Part shown: piece after piece, positions 53,245-61,095 of the stretch
Numbering within the stretch: the first letter of the stretch is position 1
Layout: every line of letters starts with the position of its first letter
Origin: JAPKZH01 sp963715635
GTDB taxonomy: Bacteria; Acidobacteriota; Aminicenantia; Aminicenantales; UBA4085
Direction: 5' to 3'
Length of the DNA stretch: 64,000 nucleotides
Assembly: GCA_963715635.1 (NCBI GenBank)
Contig: OY970261.1
Coordinates: 1,798,001 to 1,862,000, forward strand
The notes under the pieces: model-generated
What the model was told of the DNA's origin: nothing
What the model saw: only the letters and a program-made list of their open reading frames with translations
The model's database searches: none
Position numbers and translations under genes: made by a program

Positions 53245-54092
53245 AGACAAAGAAGACAATGGTCGATCCGGACTATCCGATGATCCCGATCTCAAGGCAG
53301 TGTGACCTCTTGAGGTTCGCTCGCTCGTCCTTTTATTACGACTCCCAGCGGGATGAGACCTACAACCTGATGCTGATGAATCGGATTGATGAGCAGTTTA
53401 CGAAAACGCCGTTTTACGGCGTGCCGAAGATGACGGCCTGGCTGCGCGCCGTGGGCTATCCGGTCAATCCTAAGAGGATCCGGCGCCTGATGCGGCGGAT
53501 GGGACTTGAGGCCATCTATCCCAAGCCGCGAACGAGCGCCGGCGGGCCGGATCACAAGATCTATCCCTATCTTCTGAAAGGAGTTACAGTGGACCTTCCG
53601 GATCAAGCCTGGGTCAGCGACATCACCTACATTCGTCTGGCCCACGGTTTCGTTTATCTGGTGGTCGTCATGGATTGGCATAGCCGCTATATCCTGTCCT
53701 GGGAGCTTTCGATCACGCTGGAGAAGGAGTTTTGCTTGGAAGCCTTGAAGAAGGCGCGGTGGATTTCCAAACCGGAGGTCTTCAATTCGGACCAGGGAGC
53801 GCAGTTTACAAGCGAGGAATTTACGGGGCTCCTGGAAGACACCGAAGTCCGGATCAGCATGGACGGCCGCGGTCGGCTCTATGACAATATCTTCGTTGAA
53901 CGTCTCTGGAGGACGGTCAAGTACGAAGAAGTTTATCTGCATGATTATCGGACGGTCCAGGAAGCGAGGGAACATCTGGCTGCCTATTTTCGGTTTTACA
54001 ACACGGAACGGCTGCATGAGACGCTCGGCTATCGGACGCCGCATGAGGTCTACTTTGGGACGCCGGCGGTCCCAGTGGAGCTAGGGGTTTGA
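53211..54092 (+). CDS. IS3 OrfB transposase (element 1)
   Basis: About 290 residues, the DDE catalytic part. It has IPISRQCDLLRFARSSFYYD, PFYGVPKMTAWLRAVGYPVN and a catalytic core with Asp in WVSDITYIRLAHG, Asp in FNSDQGAQFTSEEF and Glu in NIFVERLWRTVKYEEVYL, ending RLHETLGYRTPHEVYF. It is normally made as an OrfAB fusion by -1 frameshifting at the A-run. The frame is open and all catalytic residues are present. Confidence 0.9.
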   Translation: MAQKNISVAPVETKKTMVDPDYPMIPISRQCDLLRFARSSFYYDSQRDETYNLMLMNRIDEQFTKTPFYGVPKMTAWLRAVGYPVNPKRIRRLMRRMGLEAIYPKPRTSAGGPDHKIYPYLLKGVTVDLPDQAWVSDITYIRLAHGFVYLVVVMDWHSRYILSWELSITLEKEFCLEALKKARWISKPEVFNSDQGAQFTSEEFTGLLEDTEVRISMDGRGRLYDNIFVERLWRTVKYEEVYLHDYRTVQEAREHLAAYFRFYNTERLHETLGYRTPHEVYFGTPAVPVELGV

Positions 54093-54271
54093 TATGGACA
54101 TGTTCGAGATCGTCGATCCTAGGTCAAATAGTGAAGCCTTTTTTTCGGCGTTCCGCCCAAAATGGCTTTTGAACCCAAAAACAGCTAAAATGGAAATGTC
54201 ACGGACAAAACAAGCCGGCTCACAACGCACCTTATCCAAGCCTCTTTCTTGTCCAAACAATGGAGAGACCC

Positions 54272-54629
54272 TCATTTTATATAATCTCTTTTCCAGTTTA
54301 TCATTTCAACTTGTGTTCGCAGATTGTGAAAGCCCCTATAAACTCCCTCGTTTAGTTCTGTGGCCCGCAAAGAGCTCCCGGCCCTCAAATTTATGTGCGA
54401 GTATTGACGATAATAGTCAATTCCGACATAATTAATCTATGCATCTCCTAAATAATATTTTCCAAGGGGAATTCCATAAAACTCCGCGAGGAGGTGTATT
54501 ACATCATCATGTTACCTGTCGATTAGCAAACAATATGGTCGAGAAAGTAATAAGTACGGCAATTTATAGTTCATTTAAAAATGAGGATTTTTCTTATAAT
54601 ACGGATATTATTTTAGAACAGAAAAAAAT
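54272..54629. other. Gap between IS3 element 1 and the AT-rich islet
   Basis: 358 bases with falling GC. The only open frame is a 64-codon reading (54439-54633, MHLLNNIFQGEFHKTPRGG to ILEQKKI) that overlaps the WbqC start by four bases. It has no recognisable motif or ribosome binding site and may be the remains of an upstream gene of the islet. Confidence 0.35.
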
Positions 54630-55346
54630 ATGAAGATCGGAATAATGCAGCCATATTTCTTTCCTTACATTGGCTATTTTCAATTAATAAATGCCGTCGA
54701 TAAATTTGTAATATTTGATGCGGTTCAATACATTAAACATGGCTGGATGAACAGAAATAGAATTTTAAGCCCTAATCTTGATCAAGAATGGCAATATATA
54801 ATAGTGCCTTTGAGACGATTTCATCAGACAGATAAAATTTCGAATATTATAATTAATAACGATCAAAATTGGCCAGATAATATATATGGAAAATTAAGTT
54901 ATTATAAAAAAATAAGGGCACCATACTTCGAAGACGTGATTAATTTGCTGACTAAGGCGCTAGACATTAGATATAATACACTGACAGCGCTAAACATATC
55001 CACTCTAGAAGCCGTTTGTGATTATTTAAATATTGATTTTAATCATAGTTTGTGTTCACAAAACAATTATGATTTAAGAAATGTAATTGATAAAGGTGAC
55101 TGGGCTCTTGAAATATCGAAAATCGAAAAAGCAAAAACCTATATAAACCCGATTGGAGGAATAGAATTATTTGATAAGAATAATTTTTTAAAAGAAAATA
55201 TTGATCTGAAATTTCTTAATACAAAAGAAATTATTTATCAGCAATCGAAAAGGAAATTCGTGCCAAATCTTTCAATTATTGATGTCCTAATGTTCAACTC
55301 AAAAGATCAAGTCAAAGAAATTCTATTGGCCTATGATTTAAGATGA
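54630..55346 (+). CDS. WbqC-family protein
   Basis: A 238-aa protein with the WbqC signature: MKIGIMQPYFFPYIGYFQLI, FVIFDAVQYIKHGWMNRNRI, YIIVPLRRFHQTDKISNI and YINPIGGIELFD. WbqC proteins occur in O-antigen and capsule loci and are thought to act on amino-sugar or aminoacyl modification; the reaction is not established. Codon use is extremely AT-rich (Ile/Lys/Asn heavy). The stop overlaps the DegT-like gene by four bases. Confidence 0.85.
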   Translation: MKIGIMQPYFFPYIGYFQLINAVDKFVIFDAVQYIKHGWMNRNRILSPNLDQEWQYIIVPLRRFHQTDKISNIIINNDQNWPDNIYGKLSYYKKIRAPYFEDVINLLTKALDIRYNTLTALNISTLEAVCDYLNIDFNHSLCSQNNYDLRNVIDKGDWALEISKIEKAKTYINPIGGIELFDKNNFLKENIDLKFLNTKEIIYQQSKRKFVPNLSIIDVLMFNSKDQVKEILLAYDLR

Positions 55347-56290
55347 GTACGGAAATCGGCGGTTACTTTCAGTTAGAAATGAATAAAAAGAAAGAGTATC
55401 ATCGCAAAGCGATTGCCCTAAATTCAGGAAGAAACGCATTAGAATATATTTTGCGTGCGACATATTTTAAAAAGATATATTTGCCATTTTATACTTGTGA
55501 TGTTTTATTAGAACCTATAAAAAAAACCTACTTATCTTATGAATTTTATGAGATAAATGAAAAACTTGAACCAATCATTAATAATATATATTCAAATGAG
55601 GTTATTTTAATCACAAATTACTTCGGTATCTTAGATGATGCAGTTAAGAAACTTGCAAACAAATATCCAAATGTCATAATTGATAATTGTCAAGCCTTCT
55701 ACTCAAAACCTATAAAAGGTGTAGATACTTTTTACTCCTGTAGAAAGTTTTTCGGGGTTCCTGATGGCTCATATCTTTTTACAAATAGAAAATTGAAGAA
55801 AAAAATAACACTCGATATTTCTCATCAACGAATGAGTCACTTATTGATAAGAGAAGATATGAATGCAAAAAAGGGATATGCCCAGTTTCTTAAAAATGAA
55901 AAACTTATTCGTAATCAACCAATTAAGAAAATGTCCTTAATTACATCGAGTTTAATGAAAACAATCAATTACAACAAGGCAAAAGAGAAAAGAAGAGATA
56001 ATTTTTTATTTCTACATCAATATTTCGAGCAAACAAACGAATTGAATATAATAACAAATAAAGATTCAGTGCCAATGATATATCCTTATTTAACAAAAAA
56101 AGGGCAAAAATTTAAAGAAAAACTCATCGCCAATAAGATTTATGTTGCTACTTATTGGCCAAACGTTTTTAAATGGATTGGAAAGAACTCATGGGAGTAT
56201 TATTTAGCAAGCAATTTAGTTCCATTGCCTATTGATCAAAGATATTCTAAGGAAACGATGAATATTATCATTTCTAAAATAATCGACTAA
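55343..56290 (+). CDS. DegT/DnrJ/EryC1-like PLP-dependent protein
   Basis: A 315-aa protein resembling sugar aminotransferases but shorter (they are usually 370-400). It has ALNSGRNALEYILRATYFKK, ILITNYFGILDDAVKKLANK, VIIDNCQAFYSKPIKGVD (the Asp that pairs with PLP) and FYSCRKFFGVPDGSYLF, whose Lys is the expected PLP anchor. The substrate-binding C-terminal part is reduced. It is flanked by WbqC and GNAT genes with minimal gaps, so the three probably make and attach an N-acylated amino sugar. Confidence 0.72.
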   Translation: MSTEIGGYFQLEMNKKKEYHRKAIALNSGRNALEYILRATYFKKIYLPFYTCDVLLEPIKKTYLSYEFYEINEKLEPIINNIYSNEVILITNYFGILDDAVKKLANKYPNVIIDNCQAFYSKPIKGVDTFYSCRKFFGVPDGSYLFTNRKLKKKITLDISHQRMSHLLIREDMNAKKGYAQFLKNEKLIRNQPIKKMSLITSSLMKTINYNKAKEKRRDNFLFLHQYFEQTNELNIITNKDSVPMIYPYLTKKGQKFKEKLIANKIYVATYWPNVFKWIGKNSWEYYLASNLVPLPIDQRYSKETMNIIISKIID

Positions 56291-56295
56291 GAAAG

Positions 56296-56769
56296 ATGAA
56301 TATTTATTTAAGACCTTTAGAGGAAAAAGATGCTCTGACCTCTTATAGATGGCGAAATAATATGAAAATTTGGGCTTTAACGGGTTCGAAGCCTGACAAA
56401 GTAATTACACCAGAAATTGAATTAGAATGGATAAGAAAAGTATTAAAGAGGGTTGATGAAAAAAGATTTGCTATCTGTCTATTGGACTCAAATAAATATG
56501 TTGGAAACATCCAATTAACGAATATAAAAAATTATACCGCTGAGTTTCACATTTTTATAGGTGAGGAAAAGTATTGGGGGAAGAAAATCGGAACACAAGC
56601 AACCCAACGAATGATTAAGATGGCTTTTAAAGAGTTGGGCTTAAAAGAGATTTATCTTTATGTGAATATTAAAAATTTCGCTGCTATAAAGGCTTATCAA
56701 TATTGTGGTTTTATCATTGTAGAAAAAAATCTTGATCAATACAAAATGGTCGTTAAAAATGAGAAATAA
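56296..56769 (+). CDS. GNAT N-acetyltransferase (RimJ/RimL type)
   Basis: A 157-aa protein: MNIYLRPLEEKDALTSYRWR, FAICLLDSNKYVGNIQLTNI, the acetyl-CoA loop region YWGKKIGTQATQRMIKMAF and KNFAAIKAYQYCGF. It is likely to acetylate an amino group, such as that made by the DegT-like neighbour. It is strongly AT-rich like the two genes before it and ends about 75 bases from the next IS. Confidence 0.85.
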   Translation: MNIYLRPLEEKDALTSYRWRNNMKIWALTGSKPDKVITPEIELEWIRKVLKRVDEKRFAICLLDSNKYVGNIQLTNIKNYTAEFHIFIGEEKYWGKKIGTQATQRMIKMAFKELGLKEIYLYVNIKNFAAIKAYQYCGFIIVEKNLDQYKMVVKNEK

Positions 56770-56891
56770 TAATCCGTTAATCTCCGTTGCTGGAGGTCGC
56801 GGAGGTTCTCGAAAGGGTCTCCAAGGAGCATGGAAAGCGGATATGACCCCCATTTTTCGAACCACTTAGAGGGCTAATTTCCGCTAACATC

Positions 56892-57020
56892 TCAGCCGGG
56901 GATTTTGCCCTTCTCTTTGAGATATCGAATCGGCGACTTGCTACCAAGCGCCGAGTGTGGACGAACGTGATTATAATACCGAATCCGTTGACTGACAACC
57001 TTTTTCAACGAGGCTTGCGC
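56892..57020 (-). pseudogene. IS3 element 3 OrfB, C-terminal piece
   Basis: The minus strand encodes ASLKKVVSQRIRYYNHVRPH, then SALGSKSPIRYLKEKGKIPG and a stop. This is the standard end of IS3 OrfB. It is separated from the rest of orfB (58407-59208) by the inserted element 2. Confidence 0.8.
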
Positions 57021-57093
57021 TGGTCCCCAAAAACTGGACAGTGGGATTAGGTTCATTTAGGCCTGCCATATCTTCATCAGGAGGTATGGTAGA

Positions 57094-57363
57094 ATGGCTT
57101 TTATGAGGAAACAGTACGAAGCGGCCTTCAAGGCCAAAGTCGCTCTGGAAGCGGTCAAAGGGGAAAAAACAATCGCCCAGATTGCTTCGGCGTACAAGGT
57201 CCACCCCAACCAGATCCGCCAGTGGCGGCTGCGTCTTCTGGAACGTCCTTCCGGAGGTCTTCTCCAACCGTCGGCCGAAGCAGGAGAAGGACCGGGAAGA
57301 GCTGGAACGGAGTTGTTCCGGCAGATCGGCCAGCTCAAGGTCGAGGTGGAATGGCTTAAATAA
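57094..57363 (+). pseudogene. IS3 OrfA (element 2) with compensating frameshifts
   Basis: Encodes MRKQYEAAFKAKVALEAVKG, IAQIASAYKVHPNQIRQWRL and FRQIGQLKVEVEWLK. Between about 57243 and 57308 the reading (LERPSGGLLQPSAEAGEG) does not match element 1. The matching text (LPEVFSNRRPKQEKDREELE) is in the next frame, so two opposite indels flank it. The A-run slip site of element 1 is altered here to aaataaaaa, putting a stop at the junction. Confidence 0.7.
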
Positions 57364-57383
57364 AAATCTCAATCGCTCCTGTC

Positions 57384-58240
57384 GTGAAGAAGCGGGAAGA
57401 GATTGAACCGATGAACCCTGAGATTCCTATCTCTCGGCAGTGCGAGCTTCTGGACTTGTCCCGGTCATCCTTTTACTACAAGCCTGAGGGGGAAGACCAA
57501 GAGAACCTGAGGCTGATGCGGATAATCGACGAAGAGTACACGAGGCATCCGTTTTACGGGGCGCGGCGGATGGCGGCCTGGCTTCGGGCTCATGGCTTTT
57601 CTGTGAACCGGAAAAGAGTCAGTCGTTTGATGCGTCTGATAGGGATTACGGCAATCTATCCGAAGCCGCGGTTGAGCGCCAACGGGCCGGATCATAAGAT
57701 CTATCCGTATCTTCTTCAAGGGATGGACATTAGCCAGCCGGATCAGGCCTGGTCCGCCGATATCACCTATATTCGTCTGGCCCATGGTTTTGTTTATCTG
57801 GTGGTGATTATGGACTGGCACAGCCGGTACGTTCTCTCCTGGGAGCTTTCGACGACTCTGGACAAAAGGTTCTGCCTGGATGCCGCCCGTCAGGCGCTGT
57901 CGATCTCAAAGCCGGAGATCTTTAACCAGACCAGGGGCCACAGTTTACCAGCGAGGAGTTCACCGGGCTTTTGGAAGAAGAGGGGATTCGAGTCAGCATG
58001 GACGGCCGGGGCCGGATTTACGACAACATCTTTCTCGAGCGTCTGTGGTGGACGGTGAAATATGAAGAGGTTTATCTTCATGAATACCGGACCGTGCTTG
58101 AAGCCCGGGCCCATCTTGCGGAATATTTTCGGTTCTACAACGAAGAGCGCTTACATGAGACGCTTGGCTATCGGACGCCGCACGAAGTCTATTTTGGGAC
58201 GACGTTTCCGCTGGCGCCGGCTGCGGAGGCCGTGGTTTAA
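57384..58240 (+). pseudogene. IS3 OrfB transposase (element 2), frameshifted
   Basis: The first frame runs through IPISRQCELLDLSRSSFYYK and WSADITYIRLAHGFVYLVV and derails after SKPEIFNQTRG. One missing base near 57929 would restore QFTSEEFTGLLEEEGIRV, which continues in another frame to DNIFLERLWWTVKYEEVYL, GYRTPHEVYFGT and the stop at 58240. The second catalytic Asp region is the part destroyed. This copy is inactive. Confidence 0.82.
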
Positions 58241-58406
58241 CATGGATCCGTTCGAGATCGTCGTTTGTAGGTCAAATGGCGAGGCCATTTTTCTCGGCTC
58301 ACGGAGAAAATGGCTTTTGTGTATCAAAAAGCTTAAAATCGTCGCAACAGGCAGGCCCTCGATGCACCTCCAGAGAGCCCTAGAACTGTCCAGTCAATGG
58401 GGTCCA

Positions 58407-59208
58407 CCTCAGCTAGGTCGTCTTGGTCCCAAAACAACAAGCGGTTCTCTGATTTGAAACGGCCGTTGAACGACTCCATATGGACATTGCCTTTGGCGCC
58501 GTTCTCCGAATAGGAAACACGCACTTTATCAAGAACCGCCAGTTCATAGAGCCAGCTGTGGCCTAAGTAGACGCCGTCTTGATCCTGATGAACAATCATG
58601 CCTTCGATATGCAGTCCGTATCTCTTCAAAGTCCTTTTGGCGCTGCGCCAGGCTTCGAGGGCCAATTCGGTATTATCAGCATCTCCTAGGGCATGACCGA
58701 CGACGAGCTTGCTCGAATGATCGATGATCGGCATCAACTGAGCTTTCGCCCGACCTATCCGATAGAGGATCTCTGTAAAATCCGTATACAAGACCTCAAA
58801 ATCATCGATGGAAGAAAGATTCGCCACCAGGTTGACCTTCGGGCCCGTCTCCTTGAGAAGCTTGGCCATAGAGCTTGCTTTAGGCTTCCTAACCCGTTTA
58901 ATCACAGCCAGATCCCAGGATGTATGGAGCCTGGCGACCACCTTCCGGTTGATCTGGATTCCCCGGTCCCGGAGCTCGGCATTGGTCCGTCGATACCCGT
59001 ATTCCGGATGCGCCCTGGCAATCTCCAACAAGGGTCTCCTCAATCGTGAATATTTTTCTTCATAACTTCTCTTCCCCTGGGCATAAGACCAAGTGCCTTT
59101 GGAAAGCCCCAGGGCTGCCAGGATCTTATTCAACCCATATTCATCCTTGAAGGCCCGCGTCAGCTCAACTTTTTCCCTCGGGGTGAGCTCCCGGCCAAAA
59201 AATTTTTT
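58407..59208 (-). pseudogene. IS3 element 3 OrfB, N-terminal and catalytic part
   Basis: Encodes ELTPREKVELTRAFKDEYGL, HPEYGYRRTNAELRDRGIQI, VLYTDFTEILYRIGRAKAQL (first Asp), MIVHQDQDGVYLGHSWLYEL (second Asp) and NVHMESFNGRFKSENRLLF (Glu). The frame is cut after FWDQDDLAE by element 2. OrfB begins by -1 frameshift from orfA. The open frame runs 53 nonsense residues into element 2 before stopping. Confidence 0.82.
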
Positions 59209-59468
59209 AAGAGCGCAATCTCCACTTCTTTATGACCGATCAGCCGTTCCAGCTCTTCGATCCTCTTCTCATACTCATGGATCGTCGTCTCTTGGGCGAA
59301 GATCTCCGGCCCTTTCTCGATGAACTCTTTTTTCCAATGCGTGATCGTGATCGGATGAACGCCATAAGACCGAGCGATCTGGCCGATGGCCTTGGTCCCG
59401 CTTAAGATTTCCATGACTACTTGGAATTTGAACCGCGGCGTGTACCGTTTGCCGTGCTTTTCGGACAT
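59160..59468 (-). CDS. IS3 OrfA (element 3)
   Basis: About 102 residues: MSEKHGKRYTPRFKFQVVME, IGQIARSYGVHPITITHWKK (helix-turn-helix) and a coiled-coil end YEKRIEELERLIGHKEVEIA. Its zero frame passes TTA AAA AAT TTT TTG, giving two overlapping X-XXY-YYZ slippery heptamers (A AAA AAT and T TTT TTG) for -1 frameshifting into orfB. Confidence 0.85.
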   Translation of the reverse strand: MSEKHGKRYTPRFKFQVVMEILSGTKAIGQIARSYGVHPITITHWKKEFIEKGPEIFAQETTIHEYEKRIEELERLIGHKEVEIALLKNFLAGSSPRGKKLS

Positions 59469-59576
59469 CACCAGCGCCTCCTCAAGGGATTTCATCCGGC
59501 TGATGATGTCTATTATAACACTCTTAAATTTTAGCACTCAGGGTGGTTCAAATTTCGGGGGTCAGTCCTAGCTCGA

Positions 59577-59666
59577 AGGATTCAAGTTGACAACCGTCCG
59601 GAGTTCATCTCGAAGGACGTCGATCTGTGGGCTTACTTGAATCACGTCAAGCTTGACTTCAGCCGT
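59577..59666 (+). pseudogene. Remnant of an IS3-group transposase core
   Basis: Translates as RIQVDNRPEFISKDVDLWAY, then LNHVKLDFSR. This matches the DNGPEFIS...LDFSRPGKP catalytic stretch of IS3/IS407-like OrfB, with Arg for Gly in the motif. Homology stops at both sides. It abuts the right end of IS3 element 3. Confidence 0.75.
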
Positions 59667-60073
59667 CTTTTCACATCAAACTCTCAGCCCGGCATCTGGA
59701 AAAAAAGACGTCCCGGGGGGTCGTGTCAACTTGAGTTCGCAAATTGGAAGCTACCATAGCCTCGAAAGAGAAATATAAATATCCAAAGTTCAAGGCGAAG
59801 CAAAAAGAAAGGAACCGCATATAGGGCGCGTTCGGGAAAGGAACATTATGGATTAGTCCGGTGCTGTATGCCGGAGCCGCAGGGTCGGAGGTGTGGGTGC
59901 AGGCGGGGATCCTGGCGATGAACCTGATGACGGTTCTTAAGAACGTATGAGGAAATAGCTCGGCCGAGGCCGAATCAGATATAATAGGAAATGGGCATAA
60001 GGAAAAGTTATCGTCCGTTAAAAGCAAAAATGACTTTTTCAGCAGACCCTACTTATCTAACCAAAGAATAATT
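59667..60073. other. Degenerate region after the IS cluster
   Basis: About 400 bases without an intact gene. One plus-strand stretch (59867-59950) reads YAGAAGSEVWVQAGILAMNL, then MTVLKNV and a stop, which looks like the end of another transposase but cannot be assigned to a family. The rest has no recognised content. Confidence 0.35.
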
Positions 60074-61069
60074 TTATGGCCATTCAATATTCTTTTTTCT
60101 AAATATGTTATAGAAAAAAGCTGCCACCCGATACGAATAATGAATCGCAATATATCTAGCTCCAAAATACTGAAGCCATTCTTTCCATGTAAATGTCTGT
60201 TTCTTCTTTTTTACTTCCAAGGCCAAGCCAGTATTTCTTTCGTGAAAAGCCAGCCTTAGAGAGACATCCGATAAATCCGATACTATTCTTCTTCGGGTAT
60301 TTTCCGAGAGTTTATGTTTATTATATAGATACAACCTCATTTCATGTACTGACCTGTAAAATTCCATCACTTTTCTTGGATCCTTACTTCTTGAGGCAGA
60401 TTCATCGAGAACTCGGTATGTAGCTAAGCTTTCCGGAATATACGAGACCTCTGATATTAATGATAGCTCTGCCCAGGCCTGCTGATCACCAAGTCGGAAC
60501 TTTCCGCTTTTGTGTAGATAAGGATCGCTTTCGATTACCTGTTCATATAAATGCCTCCTAGCTACGGCGGTACAGGTAAATTGCACCATCCCGCCCCAAA
60601 AGAATTCTTCAATAGTCAAATTCGCAGGAGATCGGAATCCCTTATAATAATTAAAACTTTTAATGACTTTTTTGGATTTAGTATAAAAGACATCACAATC
60701 CGCAAAAACTACACCGCATTTTGGGTGGCTTTCTATGTAATCTACTTGTTTTTGCAGCTTGTCCGGACGATGCCAGTAATCGTCTCCTTCGCAAAAAGCA
60801 ATGTACTTTCTTCTGCAGGCTTTAAAGGTACGATAGCTATTTTTTGTCGTTCCCACATTTTTATCCGATGTGATCACACGAATAATATCTGGGTACTTTT
60901 TTTGATATTGAAAGACAATCTCCCGTGTTCCATCGGTCGAACAGTCTTCACCAATTACCAGTTCAAAAAGAAAGTTCGCTTTCTGTTGTAAGACGCCCTC
61001 GATCGCCTGGGCGATAAAAGAAGCATGATTGTAAGTTATCATCATGATGCTGACCAAGGGCACTGTCAT
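60074..61069 (-). CDS. Glycosyltransferase family 2
   Basis: About 331 residues: VSIMMITYNHASFIAQAIEG, FELVIGEDCSTDGTREIVF (EDCSTD nucleotide-sugar site), the DxD-type AFCEGDDYWHRPDKLQKQV, and an acceptor region ending RLGDQQAWAELSLIS. The C-terminus (FGARYIAIHYSYRVAAFFYN) may associate with the membrane. The ATG at 61069 is used; a TTG three codons upstream is possible. It lies 26 bases downstream of the aminotransferase gene on the same strand, and the two probably work in one pathway. Confidence 0.88.
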   Translation of the reverse strand: MTVPLVSIMMITYNHASFIAQAIEGVLQQKANFLFELVIGEDCSTDGTREIVFQYQKKYPDIIRVITSDKNVGTTKNSYRTFKACRRKYIAFCEGDDYWHRPDKLQKQVDYIESHPKCGVVFADCDVFYTKSKKVIKSFNYYKGFRSPANLTIEEFFWGGMVQFTCTAVARRHLYEQVIESDPYLHKSGKFRLGDQQAWAELSLISEVSYIPESLATYRVLDESASRSKDPRKVMEFYRSVHEMRLYLYNKHKLSENTRRRIVSDLSDVSLRLAFHERNTGLALEVKKKKQTFTWKEWLQYFGARYIAIHYSYRVAAFFYNIFRKKNIEWP

Positions 61070-61095
61070 ACGAAGCAACTCATATAAGGGTTGAT

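Larger units (their letters stand above)
50109..54271. mobile_element. IS3-family element 1, interrupted by IS21 element 2
   Basis: The leader of the element (cctctccccaaatttcggac and GGAGGTATGG) lies at 50109-50186. Its orfA and orfB are at 52954-54092. A degenerate right end (cttgtccaaacaatggagagacc) lies at 54248-54270, the same distance after orfB as in IS3 element 2. The IS21 element sits between leader and orfA. Outer boundaries are approximate. Confidence 0.7.
57021..58406. mobile_element. IS3-family element 2, inserted in orfB of IS3 element 3
   Basis: A 1386-bp element with inverted repeats TGGTCCCCAAAAACTGGACA (left) and TGGACCCCATTGACTGGACA (right, complement). It is the same IS type as element 1, with alignable orfA and orfB, but both of its genes are damaged. 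No convincing target-site duplication was found. Confidence 0.85.
56844..59564. mobile_element. IS3-family element 3, interrupted by IS3 element 2
   Basis: The ends are inverted repeats: TGACCCCCATTTTTCGAACC (left) and TGACCCCCGAAATTTGAACC (right, complement). Removing element 2 leaves about 1335 bp, a normal IS3 length. orfA and orfB read on the minus strand; orfB is split by element 2. No target duplication was recognised at the outer ends. Confidence 0.82.

Noticed and set aside
57021..58406. Target-site duplication for IS3 element 2
   Set aside because: Bases next to the two ends (gcgc and cctc) do not match, so I do not claim one although the split orfB is clear.
59867..59950. Short reading ending QAGILAMNLMTVLKNV as a named transposase
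   Set aside because: It looks transposase-like, but too little remains to assign a family, so it is only noted in the gap description.
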